Assembly: GCA_026398135.1 (NCBI GenBank)
Contig: JAPLTN010000112.1
Coordinates: forward strand, 1 to 64,000
DNA from: Verrucomicrobiota bacterium
GTDB taxonomy: Bacteria > Verrucomicrobiota > Verrucomicrobiia > Opitutales > Opitutaceae
Direction of reading: 5' to 3'
Length of the DNA: 64,000 bases
The translations under genes were made by a program, and so were the position numbers. The notes under the pieces were generated by a model. The model searched no databases and had not been told where the DNA came from. It saw only the letters and a list, made by a program, of their open reading frames with translations. This document shows positions 19,115-28,372 of the stretch, piece by piece. Positions within the stretch are counted from its first letter, which is position 1. Each line of letters starts with the position of its first letter.

Positions 19115-20424
19115 AGGCCGGGCGCGGCACCGTTTTCGAGCGCCTCCGCAAAGGCGAGCAAGGAATCAAACCTCGCCTCCGCCCGCACCTCGCACTCGCC
19201 CTCCGCACCGATCCGCACCGTGCGCACCCCCGCCGCCCGCCCCGCCCGCACATCCACCTCGCGGTCGCCCACCATCACCGCCCCCGCCAGTTCCACCCCG
19301 GCTTCGCGCCACGCCCTGAAAATCAACCCCGGGGCCGGCTTCCGACACCGGCACCCCCGCCGCAGCTCCGCCACGCCTTCGCCGTGCTGCGTCTCCGGAT
19401 GGTGCGGACAATGAAAAATCGCCGCGATTTCCCCGCCCGCCGCCACCGCCAGTGCCCGCAACCGCTCGTGCGCCGCCTCCACCTCCACCTCGGTGATCAA
19501 ACCCCGCGCCACCCCCGGCTGATTCGTCACCACCACGCAGCGCAGCCCCCGCCGTCGCAGCCGCGCCAGCGCCTCCCCCACCCCCGGCAGCAAACTCAAA
19601 TCCGCCGCCCGCGCCCCCGGCCCCAGATCCGGCGTCAACACCCCGTCGCGATCCAGCAACACCGTGCGCACCGGCCCCGGCGCCGCCCGCGCCGCCGCCG
19701 CCGCCGCCCGCTCCTCCAGATAGGCCTCCACCGCCGCCAGCCGCTCCGGCGTGCCCATGTCCTTGACGAATCCTTCCGGCTCCAACTCGTGCACCCGCAC
19801 CGCCTTCCCCGCCGCGACCACTTTCGGGTAAACCTCCGCGCCAAAATCCACCGCCCGCCCCTCCGGCACGAAATCCAACACCTCCCGCGCCAGGACCTGC
19901 GCCGCCGCGTTCGCCAGATTCGCATAACGCCGCCCCGGCTCCCGTCCGTGCACGAACTCACTCACCCGCCCCTCCTCATCCGCCACCAGCAAATCCGAAT
20001 CCCACGGATGATCCGACGCCCGCGCCAGCAGCGTCGCCAAGGGCCGCTCCCGTTCGTGCGCCGCCAGCAAAGCCCGCGCGTCGAAATCCAAAAACACATC
20101 GCCGTAGGCCAACACAAACTGCTCGTCCAGCCGCCCCGCCAGCGCCCGCACCGCGCCCGCCGTGCCCAGCGCCGCCGTTTCGATGTGCGTTTCAATCAAC
20201 AATCCGCCCGCCCTCCGCCCGGAAAAATACTCCGCGATCACCTCGCCCTGATACCCCGCCGCGAGCAAAAATCGCCGCACCCCCGCCGCCGCCAATACCT
20301 CAATAATCTGCTCCAACACCGGTCGCCCGCCCACCGGGAGCATCGGCTTCGGCACCGCCTTGGCCAGCGCCCCCAGCCGCGTCCCCCGCCCCCCGCACAA
20401 AATCACCGCTTGTTGGATACACAT
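19111..20424 (-). CDS. Fused heptose-1-phosphate nucleotidyltransferase and heptose bisphosphate phosphatase (HddC-GmhB-like)
   Basis: Two enzymes in one chain of 437 residues. Residues 1 to about 235 are a sugar-phosphate nucleotidyltransferase: AVILCGGRGTRLGALAK, then VPKPMLPVGGRPVLEQI. The remainder is a HAD phosphatase with LLDRDGVL (DxDG), VVTNQPGVARG and the zinc-type Cys/His set CPHHPETQHG...CRCRKPAPG, as in GmhB. In well-known systems HddC and GmhB are separate proteins. The ATG at 20424 is chosen because the nucleotide-binding motif begins directly after it. Guanylyl specificity is inferred from the HddA neighbour, not visible. Confidence 0.88.
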   Translation of the reverse strand: MCIQQAVILCGGRGTRLGALAKAVPKPMLPVGGRPVLEQIIEVLAAAGVRRFLLAAGYQGEVIAEYFSGRRAGGLLIETHIETAALGTAGAVRALAGRLDEQFVLAYGDVFLDFDARALLAAHERERPLATLLARASDHPWDSDLLVADEEGRVSEFVHGREPGRRYANLANAAAQVLAREVLDFVPEGRAVDFGAEVYPKVVAAGKAVRVHELEPEGFVKDMGTPERLAAVEAYLEERAAAAAARAAPGPVRTVLLDRDGVLTPDLGPGARAADLSLLPGVGEALARLRRRGLRCVVVTNQPGVARGLITEVEVEAAHERLRALAVAAGGEIAAIFHCPHHPETQHGEGVAELRRGCRCRKPAPGLIFRAWREAGVELAGAVMVGDREVDVRAGRAAGVRTVRIGAEGECEVRAEARFDSLLAFAEALENGAAPGL

Positions 20425-20431
20425 GGGCCAC

Positions 20432-21376
20432 TCAGCTCCCCGCCGCATCCTCAAACCCCTCGCTCCGCGCCACCAGATAACGCGGACGCCGTCTCACCTC
20501 GTCGTAAATCCGCCCGATATACTCGCCCAGCACCGCCGCCACCATCAACTGCACCCCGGCCAGCAACAAGACCAGGGCCGAGACCAACAGCCAGCCCCAC
20601 GCCACCTGCACCCCGCCGAGCGCCGCCGCCGCCCCCCCTGCCACCACCAGCCCGCTCCCCGCCCCCGCCGCCAAGCCCGCCCACCAACTCACCTGCAAAG
20701 GCGCATGCGAAAAACAAAACAGCCCGTTAAACCCGATCCGCAGCGAACCGATCACCGGGTAATTACTTTCCCCCGTCTCCCGCGCCGGGCGGTCGAAGGG
20801 CAGCAACTTTTGCCGGTAACCCACCAGCGCCACCATCCCGCGCAAAAACCCGTGCCGCTCCTCCAGCGCGTTCACCGCGTCCACCGCCCGGCGGCTCAAA
20901 AGGCGGAAATCCCCCGTGTTTTCCGGGATAGGCACCTCCCCGATCCGCCGCATCAACCCATACGCGCACCGCGCCGCCACCCGCCGTAGCCACGGCTCGC
21001 CCTCCCGGCTCCTCCGCTGCGCCAGGACCGCGTCGCAGCCCTCCTCGCGCCACGCCGCCACCAGCGCCGGGATCAACTCCGGCGGATCCTGCAAATCCAC
21101 ATCCATCACCACCACCGCCTCGCCCCCCGCCTGCCGCAGCCCGGCCAAGGTCGCCATCGGCTGCCCCACCCGCCGGCTGAAGCGCAACAACTTCACCCGC
21201 GCGTCCCGCGCCCGCGCCGCCAAAATCACCCCCTCCGTATCGTCCGGCGACGGATCGAGACAAAAAATCACCTCAAACTCCGCCGTGATCGCGCTCAAAA
21301 TCGGCAACACCCGCCCCAAAAACCGCGGCACCGCTTCCTGTTCTTTAAAAACCGGAACAACGACGGAGAGCAGCAT
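20432..21376 (-). CDS. GtrB/DPM-like polyprenyl-phosphate glycosyltransferase (GT2)
   Basis: Family 2 glycosyltransferase of 314 residues. It starts LLSVVVPVFKEQEAVPRFL, has the DxD-type VVMDVDLQDPPELIPALVAAW and the FRLLSRRAVDAVN segment, and ends with two membrane helices (about 235-295) and GEYIGRIYDEVRRRPRYL. This architecture is that of GtrB/ArnC/bactoprenol-phosphate sugar transferases, which load a sugar onto undecaprenyl phosphate for later transfer outside the cytoplasm. It is the first gene of the heptose cluster, with seven bases between its stop and the next ATG. Confidence 0.92.
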   Translation of the reverse strand: MLLSVVVPVFKEQEAVPRFLGRVLPILSAITAEFEVIFCLDPSPDDTEGVILAARARDARVKLLRFSRRVGQPMATLAGLRQAGGEAVVVMDVDLQDPPELIPALVAAWREEGCDAVLAQRRSREGEPWLRRVAARCAYGLMRRIGEVPIPENTGDFRLLSRRAVDAVNALEERHGFLRGMVALVGYRQKLLPFDRPARETGESNYPVIGSLRIGFNGLFCFSHAPLQVSWWAGLAAGAGSGLVVAGGAAAALGGVQVAWGWLLVSALVLLLAGVQLMVAAVLGEYIGRIYDEVRRRPRYLVARSEGFEDAAGS

Positions 21377-21542
21377 GGTGGGGAAGGTGGCGGCGGGATA
21401 ACCGTTAAAAAATCAAAACGAAGCAGCCAGCCATAGGCCGCCGCCCGCCCCATCGGCAAAGCTTTTCCCGAAACCCACCCACGATACGGATGAAACGGCA
21501 TCGTTTTTACACTTTTAAAACCTCGGTCGGGACTATGGTCCC

Positions 21543-21572
21543 TTGTGGATAAACCTGCTCTTGTGCTAAACT
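21543..21572 (+). promoter_or_regulatory. Possible sigma-70-type promoter for the prepilin-like operon
   Basis: TTGTGG at 21543-21548 and TAAACT at 21567-21572 are separated by 18 bases, about 60 bases upstream of the first prepilin-like gene, in the space between two divergent operons. Matches to the consensus are partial. This is a candidate only. Confidence 0.3.
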
Positions 21573-21629
21573 AACGCTCGTCACCCAGGTGTGCGATACG
21601 TCAAAACACGTCGGATTCTTTTTTGCCCC

Positions 21630-22175
21630 ATGCCCCTCGTCGCCCCCCCATCCTCCAGGAAACGCTCCTCGGGCTTCACCTTGACCGAGGCGATGATCGC
21701 GACGTCCGTTTTCGCCCTCTGCACCCTGGGCATTTATCAGTGCATTATAATGTCATACAAAATGACTTCGGTTGCGCGTTACAGCGATAATGCCCGCGCG
21801 GTTATTCGCTCTTTCGCCGATCAGTTTCAGCGCTTGAGCATCCGCGACGAATCGAATGCCACGCTTTGGCTGTTTTACCCCACCGCAGGCGAAACCGGTC
21901 GAGGCCTGGTCTGGGGCTCGCTCAGCAATGTCGCCGAGTCCACTGCGCTCACCGACACCCCTTACATCACCGTCCCGATCGGTCCCGCTGGACACACTTT
22001 GGACGCCAGGGTCAGCCGGGAACTGCAATACGTGGACACCACCACCGGAGCAAGCAGCGCAACCCCCGCCTCCGACGCCGCCGGATTCATGCTCCAGGCC
22101 ACCTTCCGAATCCGCTATACCCTTAATCAGCATACCTATACCCATACGCTTACGGCGATGCGCGTCGGCCCATGA
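21630..22175 (+). CDS. Type IV prepilin-like protein (PilV/PilW-like minor pseudopilin)
   Basis: Protein of 181 residues from the ATG at 21630 (a GTG at 21591 is an alternative). After a short basic leader it has the prepilin cleavage and methylation motif SSGFTLTEAMIATSVFALCTLGIY, with Glu at +5 after the Gly|Phe site. The rest is a globular region with many Thr and Ser. Its stop overlaps the start of the next prepilin gene (ATGA). It should be processed by PilD and act as a minor pilin or pseudopilin; the exact class is uncertain. Confidence 0.85.
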   Translation: MPLVAPPSSRKRSSGFTLTEAMIATSVFALCTLGIYQCIIMSYKMTSVARYSDNARAVIRSFADQFQRLSIRDESNATLWLFYPTAGETGRGLVWGSLSNVAESTALTDTPYITVPIGPAGHTLDARVSRELQYVDTTTGASSATPASDAAGFMLQATFRIRYTLNQHTYTHTLTAMRVGP

Positions 22176-23662
22176 AAACTCCCCCCCCACGCTTTTCAGA
22201 CCTGCGCCGCGCCTTTACCTTGGTCGAGGTGATGATCGCCATGGCGGTCGGCATGCTCGTCATGGCCGGAGTGCTCTCGGTGATGGTGGTGACCGCCAAG
22301 ATGTCGCTCAAAACCGTGCGCCTGGAACAGGCCACGGTCGAAACCCGCTCCGTCCAAGAAACGCTCAACAACGAGCTCTCCATCGCGATCAGCCGCACGG
22401 TTAACAAAAATAACCCGTCCGACCCGAAAAACATCCGCCCGCGCTTCAGTTACCCCTCGGGAACCACCGCCCCCATTCGTTACCGGCGCATGGAATACCG
22501 CATCTCCCTCGGTGCTCCCGCCTCCGTCCCCACCAACACTTCCCATACCAGCAGCACCCTCACCATCGATTGCCCGGCCGCAGTCATTCCCGTAGCCGGC
22601 GATCTTCTCATGATGGATACGCCCGATCTCGGCTCCGGCATCCGTATCACCGCAGTCTCCGATAGTCGCACCAGCGGAGCTTCGGGTGCCGTGACCCTGA
22701 CCCTCGGCCAAACTCTTGCCGCGGGCACCATCGGCACCATTCAAAACGCCGCCAGCGGTGCGCGCGTGGAGATCCACCGCGAACGAGCGCTGGAAGCCGT
22801 CGCCGCCTCCGCCGGCCAGGCCACTACCGAGCTGCGTTTGTATGAAAACACCCAAAGTGAACAATACCGGGTACTCTCCGACCACCTCGACGCCTCCGCG
22901 AACTTTCTCTTCAGCCAGGAACCTGCCGACCCCTCTCCGACCGAACTCGCCGCCTCCCCCGCCGTAAGCTGGCAGTTCACCTACTTGATGGATGTGCCGG
23001 TCTCCAACCTCGCCGGCGGTGGCGACTCGTTTCAAACCACCAATTTCTCCTCCGGCCTCATCATGCCCAAATCGGGCAATCCCCTGAGCCTGGGCTCCAT
23101 CGCCGGCCTGCCACCGACTACCTCGACCACGACCTCGTCCACGACCTCGTCCACCTCGACGACTTCCACGACTTCGACCTCCAGCGTAACCACGTCCACC
23201 TCCTCGACCACCTCCAAGTCCACCACCACCTCTTCCACTTCCTCCACCTCCTCCAAATCCACCACCACCTCTTCCACTTCTTCTACCTCCACCAAGTCCT
23301 CCACCACCTCCTCCACTTCCAAAACCTCCACCAAGTCCTCCACCACTTCCAAAACCTCCACCACCTCGACCAAGTCTTCCACCACTTCCAAAACCTCCAC
23401 CACTTCCACCTCTTCCACCACCACTTCCACCACCTCCACTAAATCCACCTCCACCTCTAAATCCACCACCACTTCGACCAAGTCCTCCACCACTTCCAAA
23501 TCCACCACCACTTCGACTTCCTCCACTACCTCTAGCTCAACCTCGTCCAAGTCCACCAGCTCCACGTCCAAGTCGAGCACCATCAATTCCACGACCTCAA
23601 CCAAGAGCAGCACGACCACCTCCACCAAATCATCGACCTCCACCATCCAGTTTGATGGTTAA
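22172..23662 (+). CDS. Prepilin-like protein with a long Ser/Thr/Lys low-complexity C-terminal tail
   Basis: A 496-residue protein. Residues 10-45 carry a prepilin motif (AFTLVEVMIAMAVGMLVMAG, Glu at +5). Residues about 45-310 form a Thr/Ser/Ala-rich domain resembling PilW-type minor pilins. From about residue 316 to 492 it is almost entirely Ser, Thr and spaced Lys (units such as STTSKSTTTSS), ending IQFDG. The tail is mucin-like: it could be an extended or glycosylated stalk. Start overlaps the previous prepilin gene. The tail may vary in length between strains. Function beyond a surface or pilus role is unknown. Confidence 0.85.
   Translation: MKTPPPRFSDLRRAFTLVEVMIAMAVGMLVMAGVLSVMVVTAKMSLKTVRLEQATVETRSVQETLNNELSIAISRTVNKNNPSDPKNIRPRFSYPSGTTAPIRYRRMEYRISLGAPASVPTNTSHTSSTLTIDCPAAVIPVAGDLLMMDTPDLGSGIRITAVSDSRTSGASGAVTLTLGQTLAAGTIGTIQNAASGARVEIHRERALEAVAASAGQATTELRLYENTQSEQYRVLSDHLDASANFLFSQEPADPSPTELAASPAVSWQFTYLMDVPVSNLAGGGDSFQTTNFSSGLIMPKSGNPLSLGSIAGLPPTTSTTTSSTTSSTSTTSTTSTSSVTTSTSSTTSKSTTTSSTSSTSSKSTTTSSTSSTSTKSSTTSSTSKTSTKSSTTSKTSTTSTKSSTTSKTSTTSTSSTTTSTTSTKSTSTSKSTTTSTKSSTTSKSTTTSTSSTTSSSTSSKSTSSTSKSSTINSTTSTKSSTTTSTKSSTSTIQFDG
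23117..23647 (+). repeat. G-poor low-complexity tract encoding Ser/Thr/Lys repeats
   Basis: About 530 bases of imperfect short repeats built from codons TCC/TCG/TCT, ACC/ACG/ACT and AAG/AAA. The coding strand is strikingly poor in G apart from third positions. The units vary in order, so it is a degenerate rather than a simple tandem array. The reading frame is open throughout, and the reverse strand also gives a long open frame that is an artefact of the composition. Confidence 0.9.
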
Positions 23663-23847
23663 GCAGATAATGACTCCATGCCATCCATTTGCTTTCCATT
23701 CATCGTTGCGAATGCATCTGCCTCTGTAGGGCGTTCGCTTGCGAATGCCGCTCCGCTTCGTTTCCCGCCCAGTTTGATCAACGGAAGAGCATCCCGTGCG
23801 CTGTCCGAGCCACCACGGGTCCGCTACCCAAAACCCGGACTCATTCC

Positions 23848-25770
23848 ATGAAAACCCCCGCCACCAGAGGAGCCTTGTTGCTCATCGTCTTTGCCATCAT
23901 CAGCGCCCTCACCCTGGTTGCGTACTCCCTGATGGATCTTGGCTTGTCCGTGGTTAAGATTTCCAAGCGCAACGATTTCAGAACCGAGGCCCAGGCCGTG
24001 GCCGAGTCCGAACTGGAGTACCTCTTCTTCAGTTTCAAAAATACCGTCATGCGCGGCAAAAACGCTTCCGAGGTGCCCTACATGCTGAGCGATATTGCAG
24101 ACATAGGAGCTATCCCCAGCACCGAGCAGCAAGCCTTTCTGGAATCCCATCGCGCTCAAGGCTGGCGAGTCAAACGCAGCACCATGGTGGAGTTCGGTCC
24201 CGTTTACGGCACCATCCCCAATACCACCAAAACCGGCAACTACACCTACATCACCGCCCGCGTGGAAGTCTCCGCCGCCGCCGATAGCCCCTACGCCGCC
24301 ATCCAACCCGTCCGCATCGGGCGTCGCTTCGAAAACTCCAACTCCTCCGTGTTCCAATACAGCGTCTTTTTCGAGGGCGACTTGGAACTCAACCCCGGCA
24401 GCAACACCGAGATCCACGGCGATATCTACGTCAGTGGCAACGCCTTCCTCGGTCCGCGTAGTGGCTTTAGCCTCAATGTCTTCGACACCCTGCGCATGCC
24501 CGTCGGCTCCACCCTGAATCAGGACGCCGACGGTGCGGTCGCCTACTACAACCCCGAAGCCGGCATCTCCCCCGTGACTTTGACCAGCCCGAGTTTCCTG
24601 CGCCAGGCGGACCCCACCCTGCCCGGCACCCAACTGCAAACCATGGAGCAACCCGAGAATCTCCTCGGCGGCGTGGACGCCCTCGCCACCGCCGTGGACC
24701 GGCCCGATCTCTTCGGCCCCGCCGGTCGCACCGTTCCCGCCGATTGGACGGCCGCAGAAACCGCCATCGCGATAAATAACGTAAACCGCTCCCTCATCGC
24801 CCCGCCCCCCCAAAACGCCGGCACCAATGAATACCCCAACAAAACCTCCTCCACCACCGACTCGGAGGTCATCAACGTACGCCGCGCCTACACCCGGGCC
24901 GGCCTCATCGTGGACATCTCCGCCACCGGCACGGTCTCGATTTATAAACAAAGCTCCAGCGGCGTCCAAACCGACGTCACCAGCGACTACACCGGCTCAG
25001 GCGGCATCATTACCGCCACCACCACCCTGTACGACGCCCGCGAGGCCACCAATGTAGCCATCACCGAACTCGACGTCTCCGCCCTGAAAACCAAGCTCGA
25101 TGCCGACACCGGCTACAGCTTCAACGGCCTGCTCTACGTCAACCAGCGCAACTCCAGTTCCGCCAGTCCCGCCGCCGTGCGCGTCGTCAACGCCGCCCAA
25201 GTCCCTTCCTCCGGCGGAGCCGGCCTTTCCATCGCCACCAACGCCGGCATGTACGTCAAAGGCGATTACAACACCGTGGACGCCACCTGGACCGAAGGCA
25301 CCACCACCGTCACCGGCAAACCCGCCTGCATGCTCATGGCCGACGCCCTCACCGCCCTCTCACCCGGCTGGGACGATTCTAACGCCGCCGCCGCGATCAC
25401 CTCCCGCGTCGCCAACCGCGTTGACGATCCCGGCACCCCTACCGTGGACGAAGCCGCAACCTTCGTCCGCATGGACATCAACGCCGGCCTGCTCAGCGGC
25501 AACACCGCCTCCAACGGCTCCACCGCTTCCGGCGGCGCGCAAAACCTCGTCCGCTACCTCGAAAACTGGTCCGGCAAAACCGTCGGTTACTTCGGCTCCC
25601 TCGGCCGGCTCTTCGAATCCACCTACTTCGATTCCCCCTTCAACGGCACCGGCACCGTTTATCGGCAACCCAACCGCAGCTTTACCTACGACACCAACCT
25701 CGCCAAACACCCCCCGGCGGGCGGCCCCACCACGACCAACTTCAGCCGCGGCAACATGTTTCGCTGGTGA
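23848..25770 (+). CDS. Large PilX-like pilus accessory or surface protein
   Basis: A 640-residue protein from the ATG at 23848; an upstream in-frame extension is not convincing. The N-terminus (RGALLLIVFAIISALTLVAYSLMDLGLS) resembles PilX-type proteins, with one long helix but no standard GFTLxE site. The rest is a large Ser/Thr/Gly/Asn-rich exported region with repeat-like stretches such as GDLELNPGSNTEIHGDIYVSGNAFLG, suggesting beta-helix-like turns. It sits after the two prepilin-like genes and before the glycosyltransferase operon. Family membership beyond this is not clear. Confidence 0.75.
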   Translation: MKTPATRGALLLIVFAIISALTLVAYSLMDLGLSVVKISKRNDFRTEAQAVAESELEYLFFSFKNTVMRGKNASEVPYMLSDIADIGAIPSTEQQAFLESHRAQGWRVKRSTMVEFGPVYGTIPNTTKTGNYTYITARVEVSAAADSPYAAIQPVRIGRRFENSNSSVFQYSVFFEGDLELNPGSNTEIHGDIYVSGNAFLGPRSGFSLNVFDTLRMPVGSTLNQDADGAVAYYNPEAGISPVTLTSPSFLRQADPTLPGTQLQTMEQPENLLGGVDALATAVDRPDLFGPAGRTVPADWTAAETAIAINNVNRSLIAPPPQNAGTNEYPNKTSSTTDSEVINVRRAYTRAGLIVDISATGTVSIYKQSSSGVQTDVTSDYTGSGGIITATTTLYDAREATNVAITELDVSALKTKLDADTGYSFNGLLYVNQRNSSSASPAAVRVVNAAQVPSSGGAGLSIATNAGMYVKGDYNTVDATWTEGTTTVTGKPACMLMADALTALSPGWDDSNAAAAITSRVANRVDDPGTPTVDEAATFVRMDINAGLLSGNTASNGSTASGGAQNLVRYLENWSGKTVGYFGSLGRLFESTYFDSPFNGTGTVYRQPNRSFTYDTNLAKHPPAGGPTTTNFSRGNMFRW

Positions 25771-25796
25771 TTCCCCGCCCTCTCCTGGCTGACCCA

Positions 25797-26642
25797 ATGC
25801 CTCCCGCCACCCCGCTCCCGAGCACCCCGGACAGTTACTTCGGCGCCCTCGACGCCCCGTCCGTCGCCCCCCGGGTCCACCGCCCGATCCGCCTCGGCCT
25901 GCTCGATCCCGCCACCCTCGCCGCCCCCGCCCCCGCGCCCGACCCCGACGTCACCGCCATCATCCCCGCTCGCAACGAGGCGGAAACCATCGCCGCCGTC
26001 GTCCAAGCCTGCCGCGAATACGCCGCGCACGTCATCGTCATCGACGGCTCCTCCACCGACGCCACCCCCGCCGTCGCCGCCGCCGCCGGAGCCCGCGTCC
26101 TCCGCGACCACGGCCAGGGCAAAGGCGCCGCCCTCATCCAGGCCGCCGCCGCCGTCACCACCCCCTACCTCGTCTTTGTCGATGCCGACGGCTCCCACGA
26201 CCCCATCGACATACCCCGCCTCGTCGCCCCCCTGCGCGCCAACCAGGCCGACCACGTCGGCGGCTCCCGCCTCCTCGGCGGCTCCGACGAACTCCACGGC
26301 GGCGGCGACGAATTCCTCCGCCTCGCCGGCTCCGCCTTCATCACCTACCTCATCAACCTCCGCTTCGGCTCCCGCCTTTCCGACTCCCAAAACGGCTTCC
26401 GCGCCCTCCGCACCGATCTCTTCCACTCGCTCCGCCTCCGTTCCCGCCACACCACCATCGAGATGGAAATGATCATGGCCACCCTCGCCCGCGGAGCCCG
26501 CCTCGCCGAGGTCCCCACCCACGAACGCGCCCGCACCGCCGGTTACTCCAAAATCTCCCTCGCCTCCCCCCTCACCTGGCTCAGCTACGGCTCCCACCTC
26601 GTGCGCGGCCTCTGCACCCGCCGCACCGCCCCCACCCCATGA
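25797..26642 (+). CDS. DPM-like family 2 glycosyltransferase
   Basis: GT2 enzyme of 281 residues from the ATG at 25797; a GTG at 25767 overlapping the previous stop is possible. VTAIIPARNEAETIAAVV opens the catalytic domain, VIVIDGSSTDATPAVA follows, and the DxD motif is in FVDADGSHDPIDIPRLV. QNGFRALRTDLF and TTIEMEMIMATLARGARLAEVP are typical of polyprenyl-phosphate mannose synthase relatives. No terminal membrane helices are evident. Its stop overlaps the next gene start (ATGA). Confidence 0.92.
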   Translation: MPPATPLPSTPDSYFGALDAPSVAPRVHRPIRLGLLDPATLAAPAPAPDPDVTAIIPARNEAETIAAVVQACREYAAHVIVIDGSSTDATPAVAAAAGARVLRDHGQGKGAALIQAAAAVTTPYLVFVDADGSHDPIDIPRLVAPLRANQADHVGGSRLLGGSDELHGGGDEFLRLAGSAFITYLINLRFGSRLSDSQNGFRALRTDLFHSLRLRSRHTTIEMEMIMATLARGARLAEVPTHERARTAGYSKISLASPLTWLSYGSHLVRGLCTRRTAPTP

Positions 26643-28372
26643 ACCGCTCCCCCGCAGCCCTCATCGGCGTCTGGGACGGACACGACGCCGGCGCCGCCCT
26701 CCTCCTTGACGGCCGCGTCACCCTCGCCCTCAACGAGGAACGTCTCAGCGGCCGCAAGCTCGACGTCGGCCTGCCCGTCCGTGCCATCGCCGCCCTCCGC
26801 GCCGCCGCCGGCGACCGTCCCCTCCACTGGGCCGTCACCACCTCCGACCCCGCCAAAACCCTCACCCGCCTCATCCCCGCCCTCAAGGAGCGCTACTACC
26901 GCCAGCGCCGCCGCCTCTCCCCCCCCGGCCCGCTTCACGGTATTACCCACTACGCCAAATACCACCTCACCCAGTGGCCGCCCTGCGACCCGCTCCGCGC
27001 CTGGACCCGCCGCCACTTCGCCCGCGTCCTCGCCGCCGATCCCGCCACCGTCCACCTCGTCGAGCACCACGAGGCCCACGCCGCCTCCGCCCTCTTCTGG
27101 CCCGTCTGGCAACGCGACGTGCTCGCCGTCACCCTCGACGGCATCGGCGACGGCGAATCCGGCTCCGTCTGGCGCTGGTCCCCGCAAACCCGCAGCTTGA
27201 AAAAACTCCTCGGCGTCGGCGGTGCCCACTCCCTCGGCCTCTTCTTCGAGCACGTCACCCACGAACTCCAGATGCGCCCCCTCGAAGACGAGGGCAAGGT
27301 CATGGCCCTAGCCACCTTCGCCGCCGAAACCCCCGGCAAAAAAAACGTCTTCCTCCCTTGGTTTAAGCTCGCCCCCGGCCCCGACGGCCTGCCCCGCCTC
27401 ACCTGCGCCATCCGCCCCGGCGCCATGGCCCGCGCCGTGCGCGATCTCGTCTGGTGCCACCCGCGCGAACAACTCTGCCGCATGGCCCAGGACGTCCTCG
27501 AAACCCTCGTCCCGGCCTACTTCGCCGCCCTCGCCCGCGCCACCGGTTGCGCCGATTTCGCCTACTCCGGCGGCGTCGCCTCGAATATCAAAGTCAACCG
27601 CCTCCTCCGCCTCACCCCCGGCATCGAACGCCTCGAAATCTGCCCCGCCATGGGCGACGGCGGCCTCGCCCTCGGTGCCGCCCAGGCCGCCTGGTTCCGC
27701 CTCACCGGCCAGCCGCCCGCCCCCTTCACCGATTTCCGCCTCGGCCCCGACCACGGTGATCTCGGGGCCGACGCCGAAGTCCTCGCCCGCCCCCTCACCG
27801 CCACCTGCACCCGCCCCGCCGATGTGCCCGCCGCCGTCGCCGATCTCGTCGCCGTCGGCGAAGTCGTCATGTGGGCCCAGGGCCGCATGGAGCTCGGCGC
27901 CCGCGCCCTCGGAGCCCGCAGCATCGTCGCCCGCGCCGATAGCATCGCCGCCCGCGACGACCTCAACCTGCGCCTCAAACGCCGCGTCTGGTTCCAACCG
28001 TTTTGCCCCAGCCTGCTCGCCGAGGAAGCCACCCGCCTGCTCGCCGATTACCGCGACGCCCGCGACCTGAACCAGCACATGACCACCGGCTTCCAGACCA
28101 CCCCCGCCGGCCGCGCCGCCCTCGCCGGGGCCATTGGCACCGACGGCTCCTGCCGCCCCCAACTTGTCCCGCCCGAAGCCGCCGGCCCCTGGCGCAGCCT
28201 GCTCGAAGGCGTGCGCGCCCGCACCGGCACCGGCGCGGTCATCAACACCAGTCTCAACCTCCACGGCGCACCCATGCCCGACCTCCCCGCCGACATCGTC
28301 GCCGCCTGGCACGAGAGCGGCGTGCGCCACCTCGCCCTCGGCTCCGCCCTGCTCAGCAAAGCCCGCGCATGA
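26639..28372 (+). CDS. Carbamoyltransferase of the NodU/CmcH family
   Basis: A 577-residue protein. The N-terminal Kae1-like ASKHA fold is seen in IGVWDGHDAGAALLLDGRV, LNEERLSGRK, VEHHEAHAASALFWP (metal-binding His set) and AVTLDGIGDGESGSVW. The C-terminal YrdC-like carbamoyl transfer part includes WFQPFCPSLLAEEA, MTTGFQTT and INTSLNLHGAPM. Such enzymes carbamoylate hydroxyls on sugars or secondary metabolites using carbamoyl phosphate and ATP. It overlaps its neighbours by four bases on each side (ATGA). The acceptor is unknown; a surface glycan is likely. Confidence 0.94.
   Translation: MNRSPAALIGVWDGHDAGAALLLDGRVTLALNEERLSGRKLDVGLPVRAIAALRAAAGDRPLHWAVTTSDPAKTLTRLIPALKERYYRQRRRLSPPGPLHGITHYAKYHLTQWPPCDPLRAWTRRHFARVLAADPATVHLVEHHEAHAASALFWPVWQRDVLAVTLDGIGDGESGSVWRWSPQTRSLKKLLGVGGAHSLGLFFEHVTHELQMRPLEDEGKVMALATFAAETPGKKNVFLPWFKLAPGPDGLPRLTCAIRPGAMARAVRDLVWCHPREQLCRMAQDVLETLVPAYFAALARATGCADFAYSGGVASNIKVNRLLRLTPGIERLEICPAMGDGGLALGAAQAAWFRLTGQPPAPFTDFRLGPDHGDLGADAEVLARPLTATCTRPADVPAAVADLVAVGEVVMWAQGRMELGARALGARSIVARADSIAARDDLNLRLKRRVWFQPFCPSLLAEEATRLLADYRDARDLNQHMTTGFQTTPAGRAALAGAIGTDGSCRPQLVPPEAAGPWRSLLEGVRARTGTGAVINTSLNLHGAPMPDLPADIVAAWHESGVRHLALGSALLSKARA

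Noticed and set aside
19384-20730. Arg/Pro/His-rich plus-strand frame across the HddC-GmhB-like and GtrB-like genes
   Set aside because: The composition is that of a high-GC shadow frame; the minus-strand genes have clear catalytic motifs.
23032-23646. Val/Glu/Asp-rich minus-strand frame across the Ser/Thr tail
   Set aside because: It is the antisense translation of the low-complexity tract, with no independent start signal or family resemblance.
28003-28368. Upstream extension of the GT-C gene
   Set aside because: The segment is an overlapping frame inside the carbamoyltransferase gene; the ATG at 28369 with the ATGA overlap is far more likely.
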